Source: Paraglomus occultum
Lineage: Eukaryota > Glomeromycota > Glomeromycetes > Paraglomerales > Paraglomeraceae
Direction: 5' to 3'
NCBI GenBank assembly: GCA_910592205.1
Contig: CAJVPJ010001154.1
Location: 1 to 11,867 of the forward strand
Length of the DNA: 11,867 bases
Shown here: piece after piece, positions 1 to 7,199 of the stretch
Layout: each line of letters begins with the position of its first letter
Position numbering within the stretch: the first letter of the stretch is position 1
Position numbers and translations under genes: made by a program
Notes under the pieces: generated by a model
What the model saw: only the letters and a program-made list of their open reading frames with translations
Told to the model about the DNA's origin: nothing
Databases searched by the model: none

Positions 1-1118
1 TTCTAGCGTGACATAGCTACGGATAGAACTATGATAACTACACAAAGTTTGAAAAGTAGAAAGCTTTAGTAATTGATATTTAAAGATCCCAATAATGATT
101 AATTGGATTTGCATATTCATCCATGAAAGTAACGCATACTTGTATGTGCCACGACTCAACCGGGAAAGCCTATATCGCGGGCGAGCCTATTAACCTATCA
201 AGCCTTTGCTCAATGAGCGATGTTATTACGAAACACCGACACCTAATCGTCCAATTACATTTGCTCCGTCACAATTTAGGGATGGTCTGTACGTACGAGT
301 TAGTGGCAGGCTTCATGCGGTGGTCGTCTTTCGGAGTTCTTTTCATGGTGCAGCTGCGATGGCCGATGCTGCCGTCGCTTATCTATTTCTCGCTATCGTA
401 AAAGCGGACTTGTGAAGCCCAGGCCGTTCAAATGGCGACATTTCAGATGCAGAACATAGTTCTGTCAGTAAATGTGTTCCTATTTGTGTCTTATACAGCC
501 GTATACAGAGTCATAGCACAATGCAAATACTTGGTAACTTTCAATTGCTCGACTATCTATCACCAGTGATGTCAGCGTGGAGAGAATGAAAGGCAGTAAA
601 GATTTAGTCCTGCTACTTATCAAGCGTTCGATAAATCTTTGTCGACGTAAGTGGACATTATTGAGGTAAAAAGCCCCATCAACTCATATCTCAAGAGCAT
701 CACGTTTTACTGATTCGGCTGTAGGTTGTGATAATGACAGTAGACAGAATGAATTTGATTTGAGGCGTGATTTCACTCCCATCATCGCACATCGGTTGAA
801 CGTTCCAGTCTGCATTATCGCACGGGTTCGATGGGGCCGGAGATATGACAATACGGAATTCAAGCCGAATGCTGTATTTTCTGACATCCTTCGTTCATGT
901 TCACGGCGATGTTCTGATGAGTCGTCTTGACTAACGATGATGGAACATTAGACGTGAAATATCTGGTCACGGCGAAATTAGGTCTTATCCTGAACAGACG
1001 GTCCGCATAATAATTGATCGGTCTTCATCTTTTTACTCTACAACCCTTGATCTGGTTTTCATCCTCCAGCAAAATTGTCAATGTATCCGAAAATTCAAAA
1101 AGTGAACTGCTCTGCCGA

Positions 1119-1132
1119 CCGGTATATACCGG
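1119..1132. repeat. Perfect 14-bp palindrome CCGGTATATACCGG
   Basis: The sequence reads identically on both strands. It mixes GC arms with a TATATA centre, so it is less likely to be a by-product of AT richness than the other palindromes in the window. The symmetry does not extend outward (A on the left, G on the right). It could be a dimeric protein-binding site or chance; nothing nearby tells which. Confidence 0.55.
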
Positions 1133-1459
1133 GACGTCAATCTCTTGAATATGAAATAGATTGGAGATAATTGATTAGAGAAAATAATCGCAGACGTTGG
1201 GAAAGTATTGATATAATTAACAAAGAAAGGCTACCTTCATGAGGAGAAGAAGTGCATGTTAAAAAAGGAGATGGAGGTAGCGATAGTCAAGCGATCGAAT
1301 ATGTGAAATGAATATATAATCTAGATCAACGTAACGAAGTGGCATGCATCATAGTCTTTTCGTCGCGTTCCGTCCAGTTGGTTTGTTTCTTCTTTTGTCT
1401 AACCAATGTTGTATAAGCGTTCATGCGGTACATAATCCCTCAACAGACGAAATCCGTAT

Positions 1460-1475
1460 TTAATAATATTATTAA
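1460..1475. repeat. Perfect 16-bp AT palindrome
   Basis: TTAATAATATTATTAA is fully self-complementary. It is made only of A and T in an AT-rich background, so chance is a strong alternative. No gene lies close enough to give it a role. Confidence 0.45.
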
Positions 1476-2051
1476 TCTTCGACGTCGTGGGGAAGAAAGA
1501 GGTAGTATATAGAGAGGGTACGGCGCAACTATAATAATACAGATGTAGGTATGTATGTATGTTATTAAACAGTACGTAGCAAGCTATAATGTGGATATTT
1601 CCTCCACACCTAACATTACAATTATAAATTCCTCACCACAAATAAATATTTGCACACGTCCATTCGTCTTCATTCTCAACATAAAGACTGTTACTTCGTT
1701 GAAGTTCTAATCATATTGTTGAATGCGGATAGCCTAGACAAAATCAAAAGAATATTAGGATAAACATGAGCAGCCATATGCATACTCGACAATCCGTTCC
1801 AAGTGCTCCTCTCGCTCTTCCGAATTCCCACGCATTTTGACTTACCAAAGTCTTTGTTCATTACTATAATTATCTTTCATCCGAGCTTTGCGAATGAAAC
1901 AGGAGGCTTGCAAACGATAACATGATGTTATTGAGTGGTACGTCTGTAAGGTATCCCTTCTAGAAACAACAAAGTTCTGTTTTCATTTGATCGTTCGTCT
2001 TCATAAATCAGACCCATTTTTGAAACGAAGATAATCTCAGTACGTTTCTTA

Positions 2052-2156
2052 TACGTTGTACCTCTGTTGGCGGGCCAGGTCCAATTGAAAATTATCCACA
2101 TACTCACGCGCTGCCCTGTGATTTCCGTTGCCATCATTGCCTACATCATAAATATT
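2052..2156 (-). pseudogene. Possible remnant of a transposon N-terminal helix-turn-helix (weak)
   Basis: On the minus strand the frame ending at the stop at 2049-2051 reads IYDVGNDGNGN followed by HRAAREYVDNF. The order Tyr, Gly-Asn, Ala-Ala, Tyr, Phe resembles the start of the DUF4817-type helix-turn-helix found at the N-terminus of many arthropod transposon proteins, whose common form is a GNxRAAxxxY...FP pattern. The spacing is one residue short and the Pro after Phe is Gln. The next expected Arg-rich stretch is not in frame, although a frame just downstream (WPANRG) could hold it after a shift. No catalytic DDE region is visible further along the minus strand down to about position 1000. 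The similarity was judged by eye and could be chance. Confidence 0.2.
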
Positions 2157-2671
2157 GAACGAAAGAAATGTATACGTCAAGTGCATTCTTATGGGAGGGC
2201 TTACCCAACTCTTAAAGTTTTTCATTATCATGAACTTACACCATTCCAACGAACATTGGATTTCACAAACGAATATCATACAATTTCGCGTATCTACAAA
2301 TTATTTGGGGGCGCCCAGTCACGCGAGAAAAGACGTTTTTTTTTTAATCCAATTCCCACTGGTTGACTGATTCAAATTGAAAATGTTCTCACATCAAATC
2401 TTTAAACAATCATCAGATATAATATGCGGTTGTCACACATGAAATTTTTATTTTAAAGATTAAACAATATGAAACTGTTGGCACTACTGACATGCGTCTG
2501 TTTAAACCAGAAAAATCCAATTTGAACAATTTGAAGAGCCTGTGACGGCGTAGCCCAGCCACGGAAAAAGTCATACAATCCATCAAAAAAAGGGAAAGAT
2601 GGCTGGTTTAATGAAAATCGAAAATGCCAAGACAAAGTCCAGACAGAGAAAGTACGTTGATCTCGAGATAT
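2157..2671. other. No recognisable gene
   Basis: The segment contains an 11-T run near 2336-2346 and short frames on both strands with no family resemblance. It should include the left end of the decayed Tc1 element, but I could not find a terminal inverted repeat matching anything beyond 3824, so that boundary is undefined. Confidence 0.5.
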
Positions 2672-2702
2672 ATCGGTTCGTAGACAGGCTTTACGAACCG
2701 AT
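2672..2702. repeat. 11-bp perfect inverted repeat (hairpin) just past the transposase 3' end
   Basis: ATCGGTTCGTA at 2672-2682 is the exact reverse complement of TACGAACCGAT at 2692-2702, with 9 bases between. It lies about 10 bases beyond the last recognisable transposase codon on the minus strand. It may therefore be part of the element's 3' end rather than host sequence. It is too short and too close-set to be the pair of terminal repeats of the whole element. Confidence 0.7.
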
Positions 2703-2917
2703 TCTGGTTGCGCCGTTCTCCATTCTTTTCGATTGCAAGTTCGTAACGTCGCTTCATTAACTTTACTAAGTTGATTAGGGTAGATCTGAGATATTTTCCC
2801 ATTCCTCTACCATGAATCGCTCCAGTTCAGCCTGATTTTTTGGCATTCGCCTTTCCACCGTTAACAATACTCCAGAGATTTTCGATTGGATTTAGGTCAA
2901 GGCTGTTAGACGGCCAA

Positions 2918-3128
2918 GCTGTCCTCAATGCATGTCCGAACGTGTCCGCAGGTACTGTTTTTGTGTATGAGTATTCATGCCTGTATTTAGTGTTATATGG
3001 TTCTACAAGATCTTTTAATGCTCTATTATACTTGTCTCGGAGACTACTAAAGTACGTGCCCGCTCTCGAAAACGTCCCCTCCGGTACAGCACACGACATG
3101 CATTTGTACACATCGTTAATCAATCCAA
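2918..3128. mobile_element. 211-bp insertion inside the transposase relic
   Basis: The transposase breaks right after the family segment FLREN..P....W (TGG, plus-strand CCA at 3125-3127) and resumes at W of WPSN (CCA at 2914-2916), exactly 211 bases away. CCAA stands at both edges (2914-2917 and 3125-3128), consistent with a 4-bp target duplication or with microhomology. Removing 211 bases gives exactly 34 residues between the second Asp and the Glu, the Tc1 DD34E spacing, and restores the frame. Near its ends lie inverted copies of AATGCATGTC (2927-2936) and GACATGCATT (3095-3104). The piece has no recognisable coding content, so it may be a tiny non-autonomous element or filler DNA. Confidence 0.7.
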
Positions 3129-3469
3129 TGAGAGATGTGTGGCATATTCTCTCGAAGAAAGGCTTGGGCAAGACAGCTTGCGTGTTTTGGATCATTATCT
3201 TGCTGAAATCCACATTGAATTTAGCATCCATAATTTGTTTAAAGCAAAATAAACTTGTCTTCCCCTTTATGCAAAACCACCCGGGGCAAAAATTTTTGTA
3301 CGGTCCTTGGGCATAGAACGGGTTGGTTTTTCACTTTATACCAGCGTTCCACTGTGTTTCGGAAGAGTTGGAAAGCAGTCTCACCCGAAAATAACAATTG
3401 TCATTAAGATGATTCATGGCTCATTCTACCCGTTTTCGCTTATGTTAACATTGGGGTGGCCGCTTTCAT

Positions 3470-3523
3470 TCATTGGGGGGGACTGACTGCACTCAATTAT
3501 CGCGGGGGGGGGGGGGGTCATTG
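3470..3523. repeat. 48-bp G-rich insertion with flanking TCATTGG repeats
   Basis: TCATTGG occurs at 3470-3476 and 3518-3524, offset by 48 bases. The unit between holds a run of seven G (3475-3481) and a run of fourteen G (3504-3517). It interrupts the transposase relic between the KKNQP and ATPMLT segments, which are normally almost adjacent. Taking the 48 bases out leaves about 13 unexplained bases, so the history is not a single clean event. The long G run is a likely slippage or quadruplex-prone site, and its exact length may be a sequencing artefact. Confidence 0.6.
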
Positions 3524-3824
3524 GTTGATTTTTCTTGTATCCAGCATCGGCCAACTGTTCTATATATACGAAACCTCTTTGATAGCTTTTGTTGCTAAAG
3601 TTTCTTGTCGAGATAGAGCATCCCTGTGAATATATTGTCCTAATGTTTTTGGGGCATTGCCGTAATCTTCCTTGGTCGACCATTACCATCTGCATGCTTT
3701 ACTGTTCCTAGTTTTTTGAGTTTTTTAAGGTTGTTATATACGTAGAGATGGGTATGTTCGTGCGTTGATGTATTTCGTTCGCATCCCGTACACCCTCATT
3801 CCAAAAATGTATATGGTTTGTCAT

Positions 3825-4065
3825 TGAAGTTCTTGCTTAGACGTGAACGTTGCTCTCAAAGAAATAATAAATACAAAGTACCAAAATTGAGTCGCATTTT
3901 ACGCGTCACGAATCCGATCTAAATTGGGTAGACGTGTTTTTGTTATCAAAACTGGTTACCGTAACGTGACCGTATGTACGACGTCTTCAGCCAGTCATCA
4001 GAACTGAGCTGCATTTACATTTCCCAATAATAATAAAAATTATTATTATAATAAGTTATCTCGAA
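3825..4065. other. Spacer between the Tc1 relic and the MITE
   Basis: No gene is seen. The stretch should contain the upstream end of the Tc1 element, but no inverted repeat matches the region beyond 2713. An AT-only imperfect hairpin (AATAATAATA / TATTATTATA region, about 4026-4052) lies just before the MITE and may have been an attractive insertion site. Confidence 0.5.
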
Positions 4066-4091
4066 AGGCTTGATACCTTAGCATTTTGAGC

Positions 4092-4157
4092 GCGCCAACC
4101 CCCATTCCCAAGCGGATTGAAAGTATATTTACTATCAAGCGATTAACGAGATCGAAT
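4092..4157 (+). repeat. Left inverted arm of the MITE
   Basis: The arm runs from GCGCCAACCCCC to GAGATCGAAT and pairs with 4563-4631. On its outer side a 13-bp stretch (4079-4091) separates it from the terminal TGATACCT. On its inner side 11 bp (4158-4168) separate it from GATTGG. The right arm lacks both stretches, apart from a single base on the outer side. Confidence 0.88.
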
Positions 4158-4562
4158 CGCTATACTCTGATTGGACGAAACTTAAATTCTTTGTTTTCGA
4201 TTGTAAGATTACTCGAAAAACTTTGTTTATTTTATAATTATAATATACAATGTATTTACAATTCATTCTTAGATATCAGGTATTTTGATTATGGTCAGCC
4301 CATGTTCGAGGATTAGTATTACGTTTTCTACACTTTTCTATATCAACGGATAAGCACTAACTTTTTGTTGTGTTCGATAGCTTCGTCTAAATCGGGAAAA
4401 ACGTTAGCGTTTCGTTTGCATGGAGACTTTAATGCTTAAGCATCAAACAGGTATTTCACAAACTCTATCAATTCGTAATACAAACAGAATGTTGGTTTGT
4501 TTGTTTGGTTTAACATGCCTTGAAAGAAAAATATATGCATAACTATGATCGAAAGACCAATC

Positions 4563-4631
4563 ATTCGATCTCGTTAATCGCTTGATAGTAAATATTATAC
4601 TTTCAATCTGCTTGGGAACGGGGGTTGGCGC
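4563..4631 (-). repeat. Right inverted arm of the MITE
   Basis: This is the reverse complement of 4092-4157, with a 3-bp indel in the AT stretch after GAAAGTATA and two A/G differences. It joins almost directly to the terminal AGGTATCA (4633-4640) and to the inner CCAATC (4557-4562), so it looks like the more compact and possibly more original arm. Confidence 0.88.
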
Positions 4632-4644
4632 TAGGTATCAGCCT

Positions 4645-5595
4645 ATTTCTGAAGATCTTTGTATCATAAAAATTTTTGTCTCACACTGTATATCGATACC
4701 AACGACAAACTTTCTCCGGAGAAATTATATTATGACGGTCCCTGGCGACTTTTTCTCAGCTGTGTCCAAAGCCAGTGAAAAGTAGTAAGCTCATACTCAG
4801 TTCCACATCCTATGTATTGCATCATAGTGTTAACGTGACAGACTGTTCAACTGATAAAAATTACCTGTACGCCAGATCGTGTTTAGCAAAATTCGTCAGT
4901 TTAGGAAAACGATAGAATGCATAAAGCAGATCATTCGAATCCTTTACAATTAAACAAACAGCTGCCAGTTGTAACCAACAAAGGACCCACCAAATCGAAT
5001 CCTTACAAAGAGCATCTTTGCTTCAAATATAAATTTGTTTCTGGTAAATTTACCTCTGTCGTCGTAAAAGCGTAAACGCGAACGCGTTTAGTGAATAGCT
5101 CCCAACATATTAATATGGGCTTTCGAAATTAATCCCATCGGAAGAAATGGACGTATTATTTGAAGTTAAACAATAATCTAATGATAGCCTAAACAAGGGA
5201 GGTACAGTGACACCTCCATAATTGCAACCCCATGAGTGTAATTTCCCTCTAAATGCAACATGTCTGCAATATTAATATAAATCTTTAATAGAACGAACAA
5301 TACTTAACGTATCCTCTCAAATCAGATACGAAAGTAGTATCAACATTGAGTCCGTTATCATAAACTTTGAAAAGCAGAGAATTGACATGCTCAAGAGATA
5401 ACTATAGGAAAGCCTCCCGACCCCGATAAGGCGCATGATCGGTACCTTGATTATTTCGATAAACAATCGAGCGATTGTTAAAAATATTGTCCCCTTTTTC
5501 AATTCACGTGGTCTTAATTGCCCAATGAGAATTCAACTTCTGTAAAAAATTTTATTTAATACGCGCCCATCACCATTCCGACAACAAGATGCTCA
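4645..5595. other. No recognisable gene
   Basis: AT-rich sequence in which short frames show no family resemblance and no gene is supported. One GC-containing inverted repeat (5073-5090) stands out, and CCCAACATATTAATATGGG near 5102-5120 is a near-palindrome with one extra base. Confidence 0.5.
5073..5090. repeat. 8-bp perfect inverted repeat with CG-rich arms
   Basis: TAAACGCG and CGCGTTTA flank a two-base AA centre. The CG dinucleotides are conspicuous in this AT-rich background. The form would suit a dimeric DNA-binding protein more than an RNA hairpin, because the loop is too tight. No adjacent gene supports a regulatory role. Confidence 0.55.
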
Positions 5596-6049
5596 GTTTA
5601 AGCTGCCCCACTCGAGAGTTCGGTAAGTACGAGAGTTCCTACTCGTCTGTCACTAACAACGCCAGACGCCAACTATGTCTCTGTTTTACAACCATCTAGA
5701 AGCTACAGTATTTTATAAATTGCCGCGCGCCATATGAAAGACGAAAATTATAACAGCAGTTGTTAATCTTCATGGGCGCGACAGAGGTTAGTTGGTGATT
5801 ACAGAGAGTAGTTTTTACGTTGTTATTAAACCATTAGATGTTAATGGTAACATTTGATAGCAGGAGCTTCCCATGCTGACGAGTTTTGCTAGCAAGTGCG
5901 AAAAATATCAGTTTTAAAGGACAGGTAAGTTCCGTGATTGTACATACAGTCGTCTTCCGAATATTTCTACCTTTGTTTACACCTCACAGCACAATATCTA
6001 TTCATAATTTTGATGAATAGGTTTTCCTTTCACCTCTGAGCAAAACATG
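5596..6049. other. Non-coding stretch with two consensus splice-donor-like sites
   Basis: No gene is supported. GTAAGT occurs in strong donor contexts at 5623-5628 (CGGTAAGTA) and at 5935-5940 (CAGGTAAGT). Neither is preceded by a convincing coding exon: the ATG reading toward the second site (5873) stops before the donor. A non-coding first exon cannot be excluded, but single donor matches are common by chance. Also present are an imperfect inverted repeat (5724-5741 with 5767-5780) and an 8-bp hairpin CTATTCAT/ATGAATAG (5998-6005 with 6013-6020). Confidence 0.35.
5724..5780. repeat. Imperfect inverted repeat around CGCGC(G)CCAT
   Basis: CGCGCGCCATATGAAAGA (5724-5741) pairs with TCTTCATGGGCGCG (5767-5780) with a few missing bases on one arm. 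Further out, CTCTG near 5678 faces ACAGAGG near 5781, giving a loose continuation. It may be a small eroded element or chance. Confidence 0.3.
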
Positions 6050-6111
6050 CAAAAAACGCGAATTGTACAAAAAACGCTAAGGTACAAAACGCCAACGGTG
6101 TCAAACAACGC
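6050..6111 (+). repeat. Four-fold quasi-tandem CAAAAAACGC repeat, 17-18 bp period
   Basis: The motif occurs as CAAAAAACGC (6050-6059 and 6068-6077), CAAAACGC (6085-6092) and CAAACAACGC (6102-6111), with start-to-start spacing of 18, 17 and 17 bp. The bases between copies are not conserved. This could be an eroded minisatellite or a cluster of binding sites. Confidence 0.55.
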
Positions 6112-6305
6112 ACTTGATTACCCGCTATGCTGCTCAAGTAAGAGGACAGGGAGGAATTTGGACAACCTCAATGGAGGTTGTCCTCGCACCGAGTAGGGTT
6201 GGAGGTCTGCGAGAAAGCAAAAGACTTCCTTTTCAAGACGATTTTTTAGAGTCCTTTCGGAATTTGCACGCCAAATACCATAAGCGCAAGTATCCCAATT
6301 TATAA
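6081..6305 (+). CDS. Weak unrecognised ORF, about 74 codons
   Basis: An open frame runs from just after the stop at 6078-6080 to TAA at 6303-6305. It has no ATG in its first part; the first candidate start other than TTG is the Met within WTTSMEVV. The product would be basic toward the C-terminus (HAKYHKRKYPNL) with no signal peptide or membrane segment and no family I recognise. It spans a 10-bp perfect hairpin (6160-6183). It could be an exon, a relic or chance; no splice acceptor or promoter supports it. Confidence 0.15.
   Translation, partial: GTKRQRCQTTHLITRYAAQVRGQGGIWTTSMEVVLAPSRVGGLRESKRLPFQDDFLESFRNLHAKYHKRKYPNL
6160..6183. repeat. 10-bp perfect hairpin, 4-base loop
   Basis: GGACAACCTC (6160-6169) and GAGGTTGTCC (6174-6183) are exact reverse complements around AATG. 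No T run follows, so it is not a bacterial-type terminator. Arms this GC-rich stand out from the background. It may be the folded end of a small element or an RNA structure in an unknown transcript. Confidence 0.7.
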
Positions 6306-7068
6306 AGAAGCAGACAGCTAGAATCTTGTTAGCGTATGCTATGCTCAGTCAGAATTATTGCATCCAGAAACAAGGATGCAAATATTTATTTACTTAAGTC
6401 TTTTTCGTGTCGATAAAGGGTTGACCGATCAGGAACGAATTATTTGTATAATAAAACCACCCAACGTTAATCAAATCTTTTTGTTTATGCGTGCTAACAA
6501 CGATTACTGTTACTATCATGACAAATTTTTTGTAATTCCAATGATACTACTAACTGGCAAGTACAATTCCAATTTTCTATTATATTTATACTATTGATCC
6601 TAATTCAAAAGTTGTGTTTGTAAACTTTGCCCATGTAGGGAAATGCAAATTTGTCATGTGAACCAAATATGCAAAGTTTTTTGTTGGTCAGAATATCGTT
6701 GTGTCACAAGAACAGACACATGACTGCCAGTCTTAATATTAATATTAATGTCTTCGCAAAAAAACGGAATGACACACTTCTCTTATGTTGGCCAATTACA
6801 ATATGACTCAAACATATCAAACAACTACTTTTCAGAACGCAGTTTTTCACAATGAAATCCCAAGGGAAAATGAAGAACCACACGTTCGCCAGCGTTTCAA
6901 AGTACTTGCTAAATTAGCATGGGCGGCAAGTACCTTCATCAAAATCCAAGAATGAAGAAGGGGCTGACGGCATTTGGAAACGAGAAGGAGGAAAATAAAA
7001 ATCTGTGTGCACTTGAAGATGGACGAAGTTGTCTTATGACAAAACAAGAAAATTTAGAACCAAATTAT
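6306..7068. other. No recognisable gene
   Basis: Short frames on both strands have no family resemblance; the 6358-6597 frame begins with TTG and encodes an AT-driven, Ile/Tyr/Phe-rich string. A perfect AT-only 16-bp palindrome TTAATATTAATATTAA lies at 6733-6748. Confidence 0.5.
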
Positions 7069-7079
7069 GGAGGCGCCAC

Positions 7080-7194
7080 GTACTTACCAAGTATATGGAA
7101 CCGCCTCCTAAGCAAGAAATGAGAAAGGCGATGGCCTATTCTCATTACTCGTCGTTTGGCGCCGCCCAGGGCATGTACTTACCAAGGATATGGA
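7080..7194. repeat. Diverged direct repeat pair, 95 bp apart
   Basis: TACTTACCAAGTATATGGA (7081-7099) recurs as TACTTACCAAGGATATGGA (7176-7194) with one difference, and the G before each is also shared. Each copy is preceded by GGCGCC (7072-7077 and 7158-7163). On the minus strand each reads CTTGGTAAGTAC, a close match to a splice-donor consensus. Sequence between the copies is otherwise not duplicated, apart from the GGCGCC boxes. Confidence 0.7.
7118..7146. repeat. 12-bp stem-loop with one bulge
   Basis: AATGAGAAAGGC (7118-7129) pairs with GCCTATTCTCATT (7134-7146), leaving one bulged base and a GATG loop. It sits midway between the two direct repeat copies at 7081 and 7176, so repeat and hairpin may be parts of one structure. 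Confidence 0.7.
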
Positions 7195-7199
7195 GCTGT

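Larger units (their letters stand above)
1..2050. other. No recognisable gene; AT-rich sequence
   Basis: I find no coding region, RNA gene or mobile element that I can support. Two overlapping short frames (123-401 and 206-415) lie in a slightly less AT-rich patch, but neither resembles a known family and the second starts at TTG. Small structures present are a 14-bp GC-containing palindrome at 1119-1132, an AT-only 16-bp palindrome at 1460-1475, a short GTAT run near 1549-1562 and a 9-bp direct repeat (TCACGGCGA) at 901-909 and 967-975. Intergenic or intronic DNA is the simplest reading. Confidence 0.6.
2713..3824 (-). pseudogene. Tc1/mariner DD34E transposase, decayed
   Basis: This is a relic of a cut-and-paste DNA transposase. 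Reading the minus strand from ATG at 3824, family segments appear in order in different frames: NEGVRDANEIHQRTNIPIST; NNLKKLKKLG then the GRPR box (3681-3670); LADAGYKKNQP (3554-3522); ATPMLT (3460-3443); KRKRVE and HLNDN with the Trp codon now TGA (3423-3421); FSGETAFQLFRNTVERWYK; MPKDRTKIF; IKGKTSLFCFKQIMDAKF; QQDNDPKHAS; WPSNSLDLNPIENLW; RMPKNQAELERFMVEEWENI; and LVKLMKRRYELAIEKNGER. The first catalytic Asp (normally in an SDE/TDE motif) is Gly, codon 3385-3383. The second Asp (3199-3197) and Glu (2883-2881) survive. There are at least six frame changes, a deletion of roughly 15-20 residues between MDAKF..D and QQDND, and two insertions. No terminal repeats were located. The family assignment is secure, and the copy cannot encode an active enzyme. 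Confidence 0.94.
4066..4644. mobile_element. MITE-like element with long inverted arms
   Basis: The left arm 4092-4157 and right arm 4563-4631 are reverse complements differing by two substitutions and one 3-bp indel. The match resumes outward at TGATACCT (4071-4078) against AGGTATCA (4633-4640), then AGGC against GCCT, and inward at GATTGG (4169-4174) against CCAATC (4557-4562). About 380 bases of unrelated sequence lie between, with no transposase motif in any frame. Size, long arms and lack of coding capacity fit a miniature inverted-repeat transposable element. The ORFs reading through the arms are by-products. Flanks ATCTCGAA (4058-4065) and ATTTCTGAA (4645-4653) could be an eroded 8-9 bp target duplication, which would point to the hAT group, but this is weak. 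Superfamily is unassigned. Confidence 0.82.

Noticed and set aside
123-415. Two overlapping plus-strand frames (92 and 69 codons)
   Set aside because: They overlap in different frames, show no known domain, one starts at TTG, and no splice or promoter signals support either.
829-841. tRNA B-box-like GGTTCGATGG
   Set aside because: The last positions do not fit the B-box consensus, and no A box or cloverleaf can be drawn upstream.
914-957. Hammerhead-ribozyme-like core: CTGATGA followed by GAAA
   Set aside because: A 5-bp stem II can form (CGTCT with AGACG), but a base is bulged at its foot and I found no pairing for stems I and III or a suitable cleavage site.
2336-2346. Poly-T run as a possible retroposon tail
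   Set aside because: No SINE- or LINE-like body and no target-site duplication were found on either side.
2067-2370. Plus-strand frames of 99 and 71 codons
   Set aside because: They overlap each other and the minus-strand frame with the helix-turn-helix-like motif; no family resemblance.
2840-3316. Longest ORF in the window (158 codons, plus strand)
   Set aside because: It is the antisense of the Tc1 transposase relic and of its 211-bp insertion; the recognisable protein segments are on the minus strand.
4086-4785. Open frames at 4086-4316 and 4582-4785
   Set aside because: They read through the MITE arms and are products of the inverted repeat; no transposase or other motif is present.
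5998-6020. 8-bp hairpin CTATTCAT/ATGAATAG
   Set aside because: Short, AT-rich and without context; not distinguishable from chance.
6733-6748. Perfect palindrome TTAATATTAATATTAA
   Set aside because: Made of A and T only in AT-rich DNA; expected by chance often enough not to be a finding.
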